Under the pieces are notes generated by a model, which was not told where the DNA came from, did not search any database, and saw only the letters and a list, made by a program, of their open reading frames with translations. From contig JAJTWR010000419.1 in the NCBI GenBank assembly GCA_021613335.1, positions 582,501 through 646,500 of the forward strand: a stretch of DNA of 64,000 nucleotides, written 5' to 3'. Below are positions 12,012-23,600 of this stretch, one piece after another. Numbering within the stretch: the stretch's first letter is position 1; every line of letters starts with the position of its first letter. The stretch comes from Whitmania pigra (Eukaryota > Annelida > Clitellata > Hirudinida > Haemopidae). The position numbers and the translations under genes were made by a program.

Positions 12012-12990
12012 TCAAACTCTGATCCAAGCCATTGACGTGCTGGAATTTGCCTCTCCTGGAAAAACAAAAGCGAAACCTCTATTTAACTATTTTAGCGAAA
12101 TTTCTTAATTTTCAAATCTCCTTTGACCTGTGGAACGGAAAGTAATAACGCGATGTAGTAGTTTATGGTTGTATATCTGGCCAACCCTAATTGTACATCA
12201 GGAGCAGAAATAACATAATTATAAGTTAATCGAAAATTAATTTGCTATTAAAGAGATTATTACAAATTCAATATTACGAATATGATGGTAATATATTCTC
12301 ACTTGTAAATGCCACCAATGTACTCAATGGAATGACTCCATTTTTGGTGGCAAGGATGGTCTTTTCTGGAAATCCCTTTTGCCACGCAAAGGTGAACTTT
12401 CCTCTGAACTTGACACTTGAAACGTTCAGGTTGACTGAGGCCAAGTAATCCAAGATTACTCCCAGGTTATTCGTTGGCTCGTCAAATGTTATCCCAAGCA
12501 CTATTGTTCCATTGTCCAAACTCTGCAGCACAGCGATATTATTCGATATCAAGTAATGAATATCCACAAAGTAATAAATGGACAGGTAATTATTTAATAT
12601 ATTTAGATTTCAAATACTACTTTTAGAAGAATTAGATAAACTACATTGAAATCCGAGATACCTTCAAATAATCACGCAATGCAAATGCCTGACTGGAATA
12701 GAGGAATACGTCAAAATTTTGGGCCTTTTTAATGCTACAGCTGATGGGGTCAAACTCCACAGTGTTGACCCCCATTTTCAGCTGAGTGAACTTTTGACCT
12801 CCGAGGATTTCAATTAAAGAATCGTTTCGACCTGCACCCATGTCATTATAACCCCAACTGCTGAGATTGGCCATGCAAATACCTGATCAATTAATTACAT
12901 AATTAGTTGTCATTTAATTAATAATTCGCCATGTAATAAAATTTCGACATTGTAATAATAAGAATTTTAACATAGTCTTAATGTAATATA

Positions 12991-13030
<40 letters not shown>

Positions 13031-13500
13031 TAATAATAATAATAATAAAAATAATAACAAATTATTTTTAAAAATTTGTTTATCCCATTAATTTGCAAGT
13101 TCCCTATTCGGGAACACATTACCTGTGACTTTTTTGTTATTATTTTTTATTAATAATAACGCATTTATCGTTAACATTTCAAATTTTAAAACTCACCATA
13201 CTTATAAAGTATCTCACAATCCTTGATATTTGTCAGAGTTGTAGGAAATCTCTCAAGCCTATAATATCCAGTTCCATGTCTTGTGGCTTGAACGCCTTTA
13301 CAACTGGGTTCTGAAAGACAGGATGCCAGAAATCCAAAGCCCTTTATTTCTCCAGCAGCAGCATCAATCCAAGTATGGTTGGTTGAATTTTGGGAGCAGA
13401 GGTGATGCCATCCAAATTTTAATCGTTTAAAAATGACGCCATGGTTGGGTGAACATTCTTTCGTTATCAAAAACAGCACGAATATCATCACTATCGACAT
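12012..13500 (-). CDS. Secreted PAN-ILEI (FAM3-like) protein, array copy 5
   Basis: Four exons (13500-13197, 12882-12662, 12522-12303 and 12055-12012) give 262 residues. The signal peptide is MSIVMIFVLFLITKEC, followed by the PAN-like segment with GFGFLASCLSEPSCKG. The ILEI domain contains ANLSSWGYNDMGAGRNDS, GGQKFTQLKMGVNTVEFDP, NGTIVLGITFDEPTNNLG and FAWQKGFPEKTIL. The tail ends STSMAWIRV. The exon 4 acceptor is clean (TTGTTTTTCCAG). This copy is a good reference for the family because every splice site is canonical. Expected to be secreted; function unknown beyond the FAM3-like fold. Confidence 0.85.
12986..13060. repeat. (AAT)n microsatellite in intron 1 of copy 5
   Basis: AAT triplets with occasional AAA interruptions. 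Intron 1 of copies 1, 3 and 6 carries the same tract at different lengths (about 391-417, 7321-7384 and 16388-16408). Confidence 0.9.
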
Positions 13501-13864
13501 TATTATCAGACTACCACCTAGTCGACATAAAGAGGTTTAACGGTAGTTTGAAAAAAAAACCCACAAATTATTTTCATTTTCATCGGTTCTTCATTAAAAT
13601 AGCGACTCGTCGTTTGAGAATTCACGCTTGACTGACTTTTTGCTCGCTTCGTCTTTTATTGTTAGTAAGAAACGAGTAAAAGAAATGTAATTATTAATCG
13701 TCCGACATTGTCCAAATGTTTGCTAGAGTTCACTGAATTTCATTTGTTTTGTGTATTACTTACCTGTCTTTGCAAACAATTGCAGGTCATAAAATAAAGT
13801 TATTTGTTTATTATTATTATTCATATCGCTGTTGTTGATGTTTAACAATGCGTTGTATTGTTAC

Positions 13865-13866
<2 letters not shown>

Positions 13867-13931
<65 letters not shown>

Positions 13932-13932
13932 A
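13867..13932. repeat. (ATT)n microsatellite
   Basis: A pure ATT triplet tract in the position shared by the array units. Confidence 0.95.
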
Positions 13933-14749
13933 AATAATCATTTTTTATTTCATTAAATGGCAATCATCATAATGGTTAATTGTTGCATTGAACAGTATTG
14001 TTAAATCAATCAAGCATAGAAAATAATGGGACCATACAATTCATAATTAATTTTTAAATTATCAATCAGTTATATCAATATTAATTGCATTGCATTAAAT
14101 TTATTTATCATCATCAAATGCATTATTGTCTAGTTATTAATAAAACTTAAGAAAGACTATAAAGAAAGTTAACAACATCTATTTTATTTTGTATTTTAAG
14201 TTAAACATTTAAAAATTTAAGAAACAGTTAATTTCAACTATTGATGCAACACTGTTGAATTTTCTTCATGTTCTGGAAAAATTTTGAACATCTAAGAGGA
14301 AACTGTTAATAGCAGGGAGACAAAACAAAAGACTTTCTAAATTCTTCTTGATATGTAACAATCCTTGTAGCAACCAGAATTGAGATTCGCATTGATACAT
14401 AAATAAAAATAAATGGTTTCACGTCGTTGGCATGATTTTTTTGAGTGAGTTCAACGTAGTGCACGTGTGGAGTTATCCATCCATGGAGATGCAGTTCAGG
14501 CTGGTTGGTCACAAGTCAAAGATTCTTTACCTTAGAATCGGATTGAACAAGAGTCTGCTGGATTGGTTGACCTTAAATTTTTGATTGACTGACTGAACTC
14601 AATTGTTGATAGATTGATTAAATGACTTTTTTGAACTTAATATTCACTGTTAATATTTATAATAATTTAATTAATTCATTAATTTTCTTAACAAAATTAT
14701 TTTATAATTGATATATCATATTTTGACTAATTATAAAATTTATTCTTCA

Positions 14750-15110
14750 ACCAACAATCAGTGAAAATGAGACCCTCTTGTTATGGCGCTGTTTCGACAG
14801 TTACAGTTCTGACGGTCAGTACATCACACCGAAGGACATAAAGGGGTATTTGTGAACGAGTATTGTGGAGAGTTGGACTTTGTTTTACATTTTATGGCGG
14901 GATTCACTGGTTTTAAGTAATTTATGAAAACATTGAATTGTTTGAACAATTGCAAAGTAATTTCTGTAATTATCGAACAACAAAATATAAGCGAAGGAAC
15001 ATGTGATCATTTTTAAATCTGTTTTTCCCCACTTTTCTCGATAGGTCGTTGCATGCAACGGTGGCACTTTTGTATTTTTTTGATTTTAAAATAACAGTTC
15101 TTAATTTCTC
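14750..15110 (+). repeat. Spacer element copy e (internally deleted)
   Basis: Matches copy b from its start through RYITPKD, then skips the GTTPSSAIGLTTVSGIIR segment with its donor-like site and resumes at GGGTATTTGTGAACGAG. The rest, including the acceptor-like TCTCGATAG and the minus-strand frame (15067-14885), is retained. Loss of the donor argues against a conserved splicing role in this copy. Confidence 0.6.
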
Positions 15111-15466
15111 GAATATTATTTTGATATATTAAATTTATTTATTCTGTAAAACTAATTCCCTAATATATTTTGCATTGTTTACGTGTGAACTTTTGTTTTC
15201 TGTGCATTATTCTTTGAAATGCACACATTCGAATATTTTGAATTTTATAGAAGCAATAAAGGTTTATTTAAATAACCAATGCAAATAATTGATATCATTA
15301 TTACAAGTAAATTAATATTATTATTACAAGTTATTGATATTATTATTCCATATGTCATTTGGTGGCCCTTCATACTTGCCTTTGTACCAATATCGTATGA
15401 ACAAGCATAAAAATAATAGGATTCCTGAAATTTGGAATATGAAGTTGTAAACAATCAAACTCTGAT

Positions 15467-16854
15467 TCAAGCCATTGACGTGCTGGAATTTGCCTCTCCT
15501 GGAAAAACAAAAAGGAAACCTCTACTTAACTATTTTAGTGAAATTTCTACTCCCTTGACTGGTGGAACGTGGAATAAAAACGCGATGTAATAATAATAGT
15601 TTGTGGTTGTGCATCCGTCCAACACTCATTGTACATCAGGAGCAGAAACAACTTAATTAAAAGTTAATCAAAAAATAATTTGCCATTAAAGAGATTATTA
15701 TAAATTCAATATCACGAATGTGGTGGTAATATATTCTCACTGGTAAATACCACCAATGTACTCAATGGAATGACTCCGTTTCTGATGGCAAGGATTGTTT
15801 TTTCTGGAAAACCTTTCTGCCACGCAAATGTGAACTTTCCTCTTAGCTTGACACTTGAAACGTTTAGGTTGACTGAAGCCAAATAATCCATGATAACTCC
15901 CAGGTAATACGATGGCTCGTCAAATGTTATCCCCAGCACTATTGTTCCATTGCCCAAACTCTGGAATACAGTGATATTATTCGATATCAAGTAATGAATA
16001 TTCACAAAGTAATAAATGGACAACTAAATATTTAAAATACCAATTTTACAAGAATTAGCTAAAACTCATTTAAATTCGATGTACCTCCAGATAATCACGC
16101 AATGCAAAGGCATGACTCGGATAGTGGCATACGTCAAAACTTTTGGCTTTTTTAATGCTACAGCTAATGGGGTCAAACTCCATTGTGTTGACCCCGATTT
16201 TCGGTTTGGTGAACTTTTGACCTCCGAGGATTTTAATGAAAGAATCGTTTCGACCTGCACCCACGTCATTAAAACCCCAACTGCTGAGATTGGCCATGCA
16301 ATTACCTGATTAATTTGTTAAATAATTATTTGTCATTTAATAACAATTCGATATTTAATAAATTATTCTACATAGTCATAATATAACATAATAATAATAA
16401 TAATAACATATAATTTTCGAAAATTTATTTATCCCATTAATTTAGAGTTTCCCTATTCAGGAACGCATTACCTCTGACTTTATCATATTGTTATTATTTT
16501 TTATTAATAATAACGCATTTATAGGTGCCAAAACAAACTTTAAAACTCACCATACTTATAAAATATCTCACAATCCTTGATATTTGTCAGAGTTGTAGGC
16601 AATCTTGCAAGCCTATAATATCCAGTTCCATGTCTTGTGGCTTGAACGCCTTTACAACTGGGTTCTGAAAGACAGGATGCCAGAAATCCAAAGTCCTTCA
16701 TTTCTCCAGCAGTAGCATCAATCCAAGTATGGTTGGTTGAATTTTGTGAACAGAGGTGATGCCATCCAAATTTTAATCGTTGAAAAATGACGCCATGGTT
16801 GGTTGAACATTCTTTCGTTATCATAAGCATCATGAACATTATCACTACCGACAT
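15467..16854 (-). CDS. Secreted PAN-ILEI (FAM3-like) protein, array copy 6
   Basis: Four exons (16854-16551, 16305-16085, 15960-15741 and 15498-15467) encode 258 residues. The signal peptide is MSVVIMFMMLMITKEC. The PAN-like segment is as in the other copies. The ILEI domain contains ANLSSWGFNDVGAGRNDS, GGQKFTKPKIGVNTMEFDP, NGTIVLGITFDEPSYYLG and FAWQKGFPEKT. In exon 4 the conserved TGG codon has become TGA, so the protein ends STSMA and lacks the last four residues (WIRV) of the other copies. This is probably harmless but distinguishes the copy. Confidence 0.8.
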
Positions 16855-17949
16855 TATTATCAGACAACCACCTAGTCGACATAAAGAGATTTAACGGTAG
16901 TTTGAAAAAGACTCACAAATTATTTTCATTTTCATCGGTTCTTCATTAAAATAGCGACTCGTCGTTTGAGAATTCACGCTTGACTGACTTTTTGCTCGCT
17001 TCGTCTTTTATTGTTGGTAAGAAACGAGTAAAAGAAATGAAATTACTTCATGGTCATCGTCCGACATTGTCCAATGTTGCAAGAGTTCACTGAATCTCAT
17101 TTGTTCTGTCTATTACTTACCTGTCTTTAAAATGTCAACCCGTCGCTTGAGAATTCACAGTTGACCGACTTTTTGCTCGCTTCGTTGGTATTGTTGGTAA
17201 GAAACGAGTAAAAGAAATAAAATTATTCCATGGTTTAACTGTCATCGATCGTCCAATGTTACAAGAGTTCACTGAATTTCATTTGTTCTGTGTCACACTT
17301 ACCTGTCTTTGCAAACAATTTCAGGCTAAAAAATAAAATAATTAGCTTATTATTATTATTCATATCGCTGTTGTTGATGTTTAACAGTGCGTTGTATTGT
17401 TACTGATATTATTATTATTTTTTTTTAATTATTTTTTTATTTCATTAAATATCGATCATCACAATGGGTATTTGTTGTAATGTTTTTAATGTAATTAAAT
17501 CAATAAAGCATAGAAACAATGTGACTAAATGTTTCATTATTAATTTTTTAATTGCATTGCACTAAATTTATTTATCATCATTAATTGCATTGGTGTCTAG
17601 TTATTAATAAAACTCAAGAAAGACTCCAAAAAAGTCAACAACATTTATTTTTTTATAATTTCAGTTAAAAATTTAGGAAACATTAAATTTCAGCTATTGA
17701 TTGTATTTCAACTATTTCAACACTGCTGAATTTTCTTCATGTTCTGGATGAATATGGAATGTCTAAAAGGAAACTGTTAGCAGCAGGGAGACAAAACAAA
17801 AGATTTTCTGTAATGAGCTGTAACAATTTATGGACGCATACCTTTACAAAGTAAATCAAAAATAATTGATCGTTCACTCATAAATTGTTTCACGTCATCT
17901 GCATGACATTGACGTATGTAATCCTAAAGTGGTTCCTTGATTTGGAAAA
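16855..17949. other. Array spacer 6-7 with a tandem duplication
   Basis: No supported gene. A block of about 180 bp upstream of copy 6 is present twice in a row (about 16,945-17,125 and 17,126-17,335). Each ends in a minus-strand AAAGACAG|GTAAGT-type or GTAAGTGT donor candidate. The spacer element and a long ATT tract are absent here, unlike the other spacers. Confidence 0.5.
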
Positions 17950-19167
17950 TCAAACTGTGAACTGAGTCATCGTCGTTTTGGGACTTCTGCCACCTTAATG
18001 GAAATATATTGAGTAATTAATTAAACATTACTTGATTAATTAATTAGAATCTAAGATGTGTACGATGTAAATAAAACGATTGAGGTTACAGGTGTTTAAA
18101 GTTTAAACATCACAAATTTATTAATCATTAATATCATAAATAAATTATTAATTATTAACTTATTCTCACCAGTGATGGCCACCAAGTTATTCAATGGAAT
18201 GATTCCGTTCCTCAGATTGAAGACGGTTTTCTCTGGAAAACCCTTCTGCCACGCAAAAGTTACTTTTCCCCTGTCCTGAATACCGGAGACATTCAGATTG
18301 ACAGATACCAAATAATCCGTGATCAATCCTAAGTATTCAGAGGGCTCGTCGTATGTCACTCCAAACGCTATGGTTCCATATTCTAGTCCCTGGGATCGAG
18401 TTAATTTAATAAATAAATTAAATTAAATGTAAAACTAAAGAAGCAACAGTAATTATCTTGATATCACAAATTAATTAATTAATTAATTACCATAAGATAA
18501 TCACGCAGAGCATATGTCTGACTTGAAGAATGCTGTGTATTAAAGTTGTATCTTTTGGAAATATTACAGGTCACAGGGTCAAGCTCGGCCGTGTTGAACC
18601 CATAACTTAAACTCATGAACTTTTGACCTCCGAGCATCTCGATGAATGAATCTTGCCAGGTTGCACCCACGTCAATGAAACCCCAACTACTCAGATTGGC
18701 AAAGCAAACACCTGTTTAATTTAATTTCTTTAATTTTACTTCTATTTCTAAATAATTATTTTATTTTTTTAGCAAAACAGGCGCCATAGAAAAAACATTA
18801 CTACTGAAGACAATGATCTTTAAAACTCACCATCTTTGTAGAACATTTGGCAGCCTTTTGCATTTAGTATAATAGTCGTCGGAAACTTTTGAAGCCAATA
18901 ATATCCGCTCCCGTTTTCGACAGTTTGAACACCTTTACAGCTGGGTGTAGAGGCACAGGACATCAGGAATTTGAAGTCCTTCATCTCTTCAGCATCAGCG
19001 TCGATCCAAATAAGTTCGGTTGGGTCTTTGGCGCAAACTGGTTTGGATCGCGATCTTACTATACGAAATAGTCCACCTTCGCTTGATGTACAATCTCCCG
19101 CTTCTAGCAGCATCGATACCATTACGATCATTATCAACATCTTTTGGGTTTTCAGCTGATTCATCAT
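17950..19167 (-). CDS. Secreted PAN-ILEI protein, divergent array copy 7
   Basis: Four exons (19167-18831, 18711-18491, 18389-18170 and 17993-17950) give 273 residues with the same intron positions and phases as the other copies. Two ATGs open the frame; the signal peptide follows (KMLIMIVMVSMLLEAGDC). The PAN-like segment reads FLMSCASTPSCKGVQT with GYYWL and a closing GCQMFYKDG. The ILEI domain has GVCFANLSSWGF, GGQKFMSLSYGFNTAELDP, GTIAFGVTYDEPSEYLG and FAWQKGFPEKTV. Exon 4 encodes PKTTMTQFTV, which aligns with the STSMAWIRV tail of the others and supports that short last exon. It is clearly older than the rest of the array and may be the founder. Confidence 0.82.
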
Positions 19168-20617
19168 AACTTTTTATGGTTTCGGTTAGTGGAGGTGAGG
19201 CAAGGAAAACTTTCCAATTTTCGCTGCTTGCAGCTTTTATTAATGGAGCAATGGCAGAGTTTTTGGAGAGTTCTTGACGTACGACTCTTTTCTCTTGTCG
19301 TTACAATTGCGAAAACGAAAGAAAAGAACAAATATAATGTGATAGCTTTTATGTTTTAATGTCATGGAACTTTGTCTTCGAGCATTGTTCTCGTTCTGCA
19401 ACGGTTGAGACACAAAGGTACGCTAGACCGTTTTCCCCATTAATAGTTTTTAAATTATTGATCCAGAAGGACTCGAAAGAAACAATTCCTCCCTTGTTAA
19501 ATTGAAGTTATTTGTTAATTCATTGTCCATAAAGGTCATGTCAAATGTTTTTCATTTTAGCTTAATAATTGCTCTAAATAATTGTTCTTAATAATTGTTC
19601 TAAAAAGAACATTTGTTTGTTACCCGCCGATGGTAATGATAATATTGGTAATTAATAACCAAAAAAAGGGTCACGATTGTAATTTTTATAATTTCAAACC
19701 CGGAGAGACCCCAAAATTGTGCCGGGCCCCTTAGCCACAGCAATGTATCTTCCGCTGGTTCAGTTAGAGAAATGCGTTGTGTTAGAGCCATCATAATGAA
19801 TATTTTCTGTCATCGATGTGTTTTTCCAAACTACGATTATTTACCAAAATACAAATGTGTATAAAATGGGTTGCAAAATGTAAATGATATCAATTTCAAA
19901 TGCTTGAGATAACTTAATTTTATGAGATTATAGCAGGTCTGGCGCTAAGCGTTAACTAACTATTCGTAACGAGATGATTTTAATACAAACTTATAACTCC
20001 GACCCATAAAAGTTTTGAGGTATGAATATTCCAGTTTTGTAGATCAAAGCCACCTTTAGAAATATCAAATTGCAAATTTAATATATTGTATTAATAATAC
20101 ATTCTACAATGACAATTAAAAACATTAGTAGTTTATGAGTAACTTCGGTGGCTTGTCAATGAGAATTTTTTTTAAATAACTTTTTTTAGCAAAATTTTTA
20201 AACAGTTACATTAAATAATTAAATTAAAAACTTTTAAAATAATTATGCATCTCCTAGATTTTCGGTTTGTGGCAACAAATTATAATGGAGGCCGAAACCA
20301 AACACATAGATTTTATTCTAAAATATCCTTGCGTAGTTGAATTCGATTATTTACTAGCAAAGAGGAATAAAAAGAAATTTGGATTAAACTTTTAGTTTTA
20401 GTTTAGGCTTATTCATTGAACTGTTCTTTACTTCGAATCTAGAGACTTTTTGGATGTATTTTAAGCTAAGCGTTACATCGAAAATCTAGACGAAAAGACG
20501 TCCTAAGGTGGTTAGGCAATCATAGTTGTACAGAAAAATATTTTGATGCTTTGTAAATATTGCCGGATTTTTGTCCGTTGATTTATTTTTTTTGGCGGCG
20601 ATCGTGACGAAAACAAA
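19168..20617. other. Intergenic region between the array and the zinc-finger gene
   Basis: I see no gene, RNA or clear repeat in this 1.45-kb stretch. It should contain the 5' region of array copy 7 (minus) and the promoter of the zinc-finger gene (plus), but I could not identify convincing core promoter motifs. Confidence 0.5.
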
Positions 20618-23600
20618 ATGTCGTCAAACAACGACAACAATGTCGGCAACAATCTTTGGTTCCACCCCGTCTTGTTGTCATTAATGGAGGGGAGACCTGT
20701 GCAAGAGGAACTAGGTGAGAACTTAAGAACCATTTTTGCGACCGAACGCATTGCACCGACTGTGAACTCGTCTGAATGCTTGTTTTTATATGGATCGTTG
20801 ACGGATGAGATAATTTATGTGAATGAGGGGAACTGTTGCTGGTGAAATGTCTTGAGTCTTTTCAATGTTTTAGTTTTTATAAAGAGCTGTCATTGCCGTA
20901 AGATGGGATGAGCATTATGTGATTCAATGATTTGAGATTTTCCTTACATTTTTGCAAAAGGTTAAGCAAAGCAAAAATAGGTAACTTTATTTTCAGCATG
21001 ATTGTCGATATTTGATAGCCAGTTGCCTCGCACTGCAAGAAATACATCTGCAGCGATCGACGATTATTCTGAAAATGTTACTCTCTAAGTAAATTTTAAT
21101 CATTAATTACATCTCCTTTATAATGTCCACTTCTGAACTCCAGCATTCCAGTACATCCAGGAAAATGCTGCCTCCATAGCCGGGCAGATCAAAACTCTGT
21201 CTGAGAACAACTTGGACATCATGGCGGTGCAGATAGCCGAGTGGTACATGAAGGTTCCTGCCCTCCAGATGGATGTCAACGTTGTTTCCAACCTGCTTTC
21301 GATTCTTAACAAGCTCGGTAGAAGCGAGGATTTCCACAGGCAGGTTTGTAGATGGTTTTGGTCTCCTCATTTATCCTCCGGATGTGACTGACTTGGGGAG
21401 ATATTGCTGTTTTTTTAATTATTGGTACTGTTATTTATTAGTTATCTAATTTAATCTGTTATCTAATAGGTATTTTTACTTTGTAATGATGGCAAGGCTT
21501 CCATGAATATGAACGTGTGCTTATATTTAATAAGTGGTGATCCAATAAATTAATCAAATGAAATAGGGTTGTTACATTAATTTAATGCAATCAGAATAAT
21601 AATAATAATAATACTAATTAATTTATAAAGTGCCATGTGCATAGTGTCAGAAGTGCCTAAAAAATCAATGAGGATGGAAACGATGATAGTGATTGCATCT
21701 TAAGACAGTCTTCTAGCAAAAATGTCAACAGGGCATCTTGAATTCTACTATTTGTCATTTCTGAGAATTTATTTTATCTGTCCCAGGAAAATTTGTTTAT
21801 GTTTGCCACAATTGATTAATTAAGTTGTTGTAATGGTTGTGACTTATTAAGCTCAATAATGATTGTAAACGCTTGCGGCCATTGAAATCTTTCTCGAATA
21901 TGATCAGATCAGTAGAAGCCATCATATACAACTAAGTAATAATTTCATAATTAATATGTTGATGTGGAAATGATGATGATGATGATGTTGATGATGGTGG
22001 TAGCTTGCAGAGAACAGCTAGGTTTGCTTTTTATCGTCTGCCATAGTTATGAATCGGGTTTAGGGCATCTTCATCAGTTGTTTCAAATTTTAATCATTTA
22101 TTCACGTCGCTATTGACTTCGTAGACGGATTCCTGGAAGTTACCGTGAAAAAATGAGCGCTCAATTGTTCATTATTCAGATACGAACACCTCTTGTTATA
22201 ATTAATAATAATTAATGTCGTTGCAGTGTTGTCAGCTACCATGCTGTCTGGCCAAGGAGGTGATGAAGGTGATGGAGCTGTCCTCGTTCCAAGTTGCACG
22301 GATCGCCTCGGAGATCTTCCTGCTTCAGGACCTCTTGAACCCGAGCGTCTGCTGTTGCACGAAGGTTTTATTACACGATTCATTTATTTATCCTCTCAAA
22401 CATTTTATTACTTGATTCATTTATTTATTTATTCTCTCAAACGTTGCTTATTATTACACGATTTATTTATTCTCTCAAACGTTGCTTATTATTACATAAG
22501 ACTCATTCTCTCAAACATTGATTATTATTATATAAGCTTGTCAAATATACTTTTTATTTTTGGTACAAAGCTCTTAAATGTTTTTCAGTGCATTCTTACT
22601 CGTCCTGTCGGTAAAAAATAATAATAATAATATTAATAACTTTGCCTGCCTTTACATCCCACTAGGAGATTATAATTAAATTAAACCTATTATTACGCAG
22701 GACGTAATTCACATTTATTAATAACGCTAATACGTGCATTCGCTCAGGATCTTTTGAACTTCTGGTTGACGGCCCAGAAAGAGGAGAACCTCTCGAACGA
22801 GTTGATCGTCGAAAATGTCAACAAGATGCTCGGAATCGTGGAGGAGTTCAACACGCTTTGCACGTTCGTGGAGGCCATATTCAGTGTTGTGAGTAGTTGT
22901 AACAGTTGCTTTCTATTTGGTTTTATTCACTTGGCTGATGTAAGTGTGTGCTTAACTGTGAAGGTGTATAAAAAAATATGAAGCTGTACTTCTTTGTGAT
23001 GACATTATTAAGAAATAGTGACATCATTAATGAGATTAATGTAGAATTTTTGGCTTCGGTTAATCCGATTAAGAACTATTTTTCCTTTCAGTTTTCTTCG
23101 AGATTTTTACCCCTTTGCACTGACCTGTCACTGAGGATTTTCCAAAGCCAAAAGCCGTTGATCAGCTCACCCAACTATTTGGCCACACCCAACTGCATCC
23201 GATTGGTACAAACCATCGAGATCATCGGGAAGCTGTTCCGTAACTTTACTCCCCTCTACTCTGTGAGTTTTTGTTATGAGTTTTTGTTATGAGTTATTGT
23301 AATAAGTTATTGTTATGAGTTATTGTAATAAGTTATTGTTATGAGTTATTGTAATAAGTTATTGTTATGAGTTATTGTAATAAGTTATTGTTATGAGTTA
23401 TTGTAATAAGTTATTGTTATGAGTTATTGCAAGGTATCAATGTTCCTTTATTCCTTTATTGGTACGTTCGGCCTAAGGTTGATGTGCATGTAAACAAGTA
23501 CTTGTTGTTGCAGGAAACATTTACAGATTTTATTGAGTGATAAAGTAGCCTGATTTAAAGCGTAATTTTTTTTAAAGATTTTAATACAAATGGAGAAGTT

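Larger units (their letters stand above)
13501..15466. other. Array spacer 5-6
   Basis: No supported gene. It contains the copy 5 upstream region with a minus-strand leader-exon donor candidate near 13760, an (ATT)n tract at 13867-13932, sequence shared with spacer 4-5, spacer element copy e and the 3' flank of copy 6. Confidence 0.55.
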
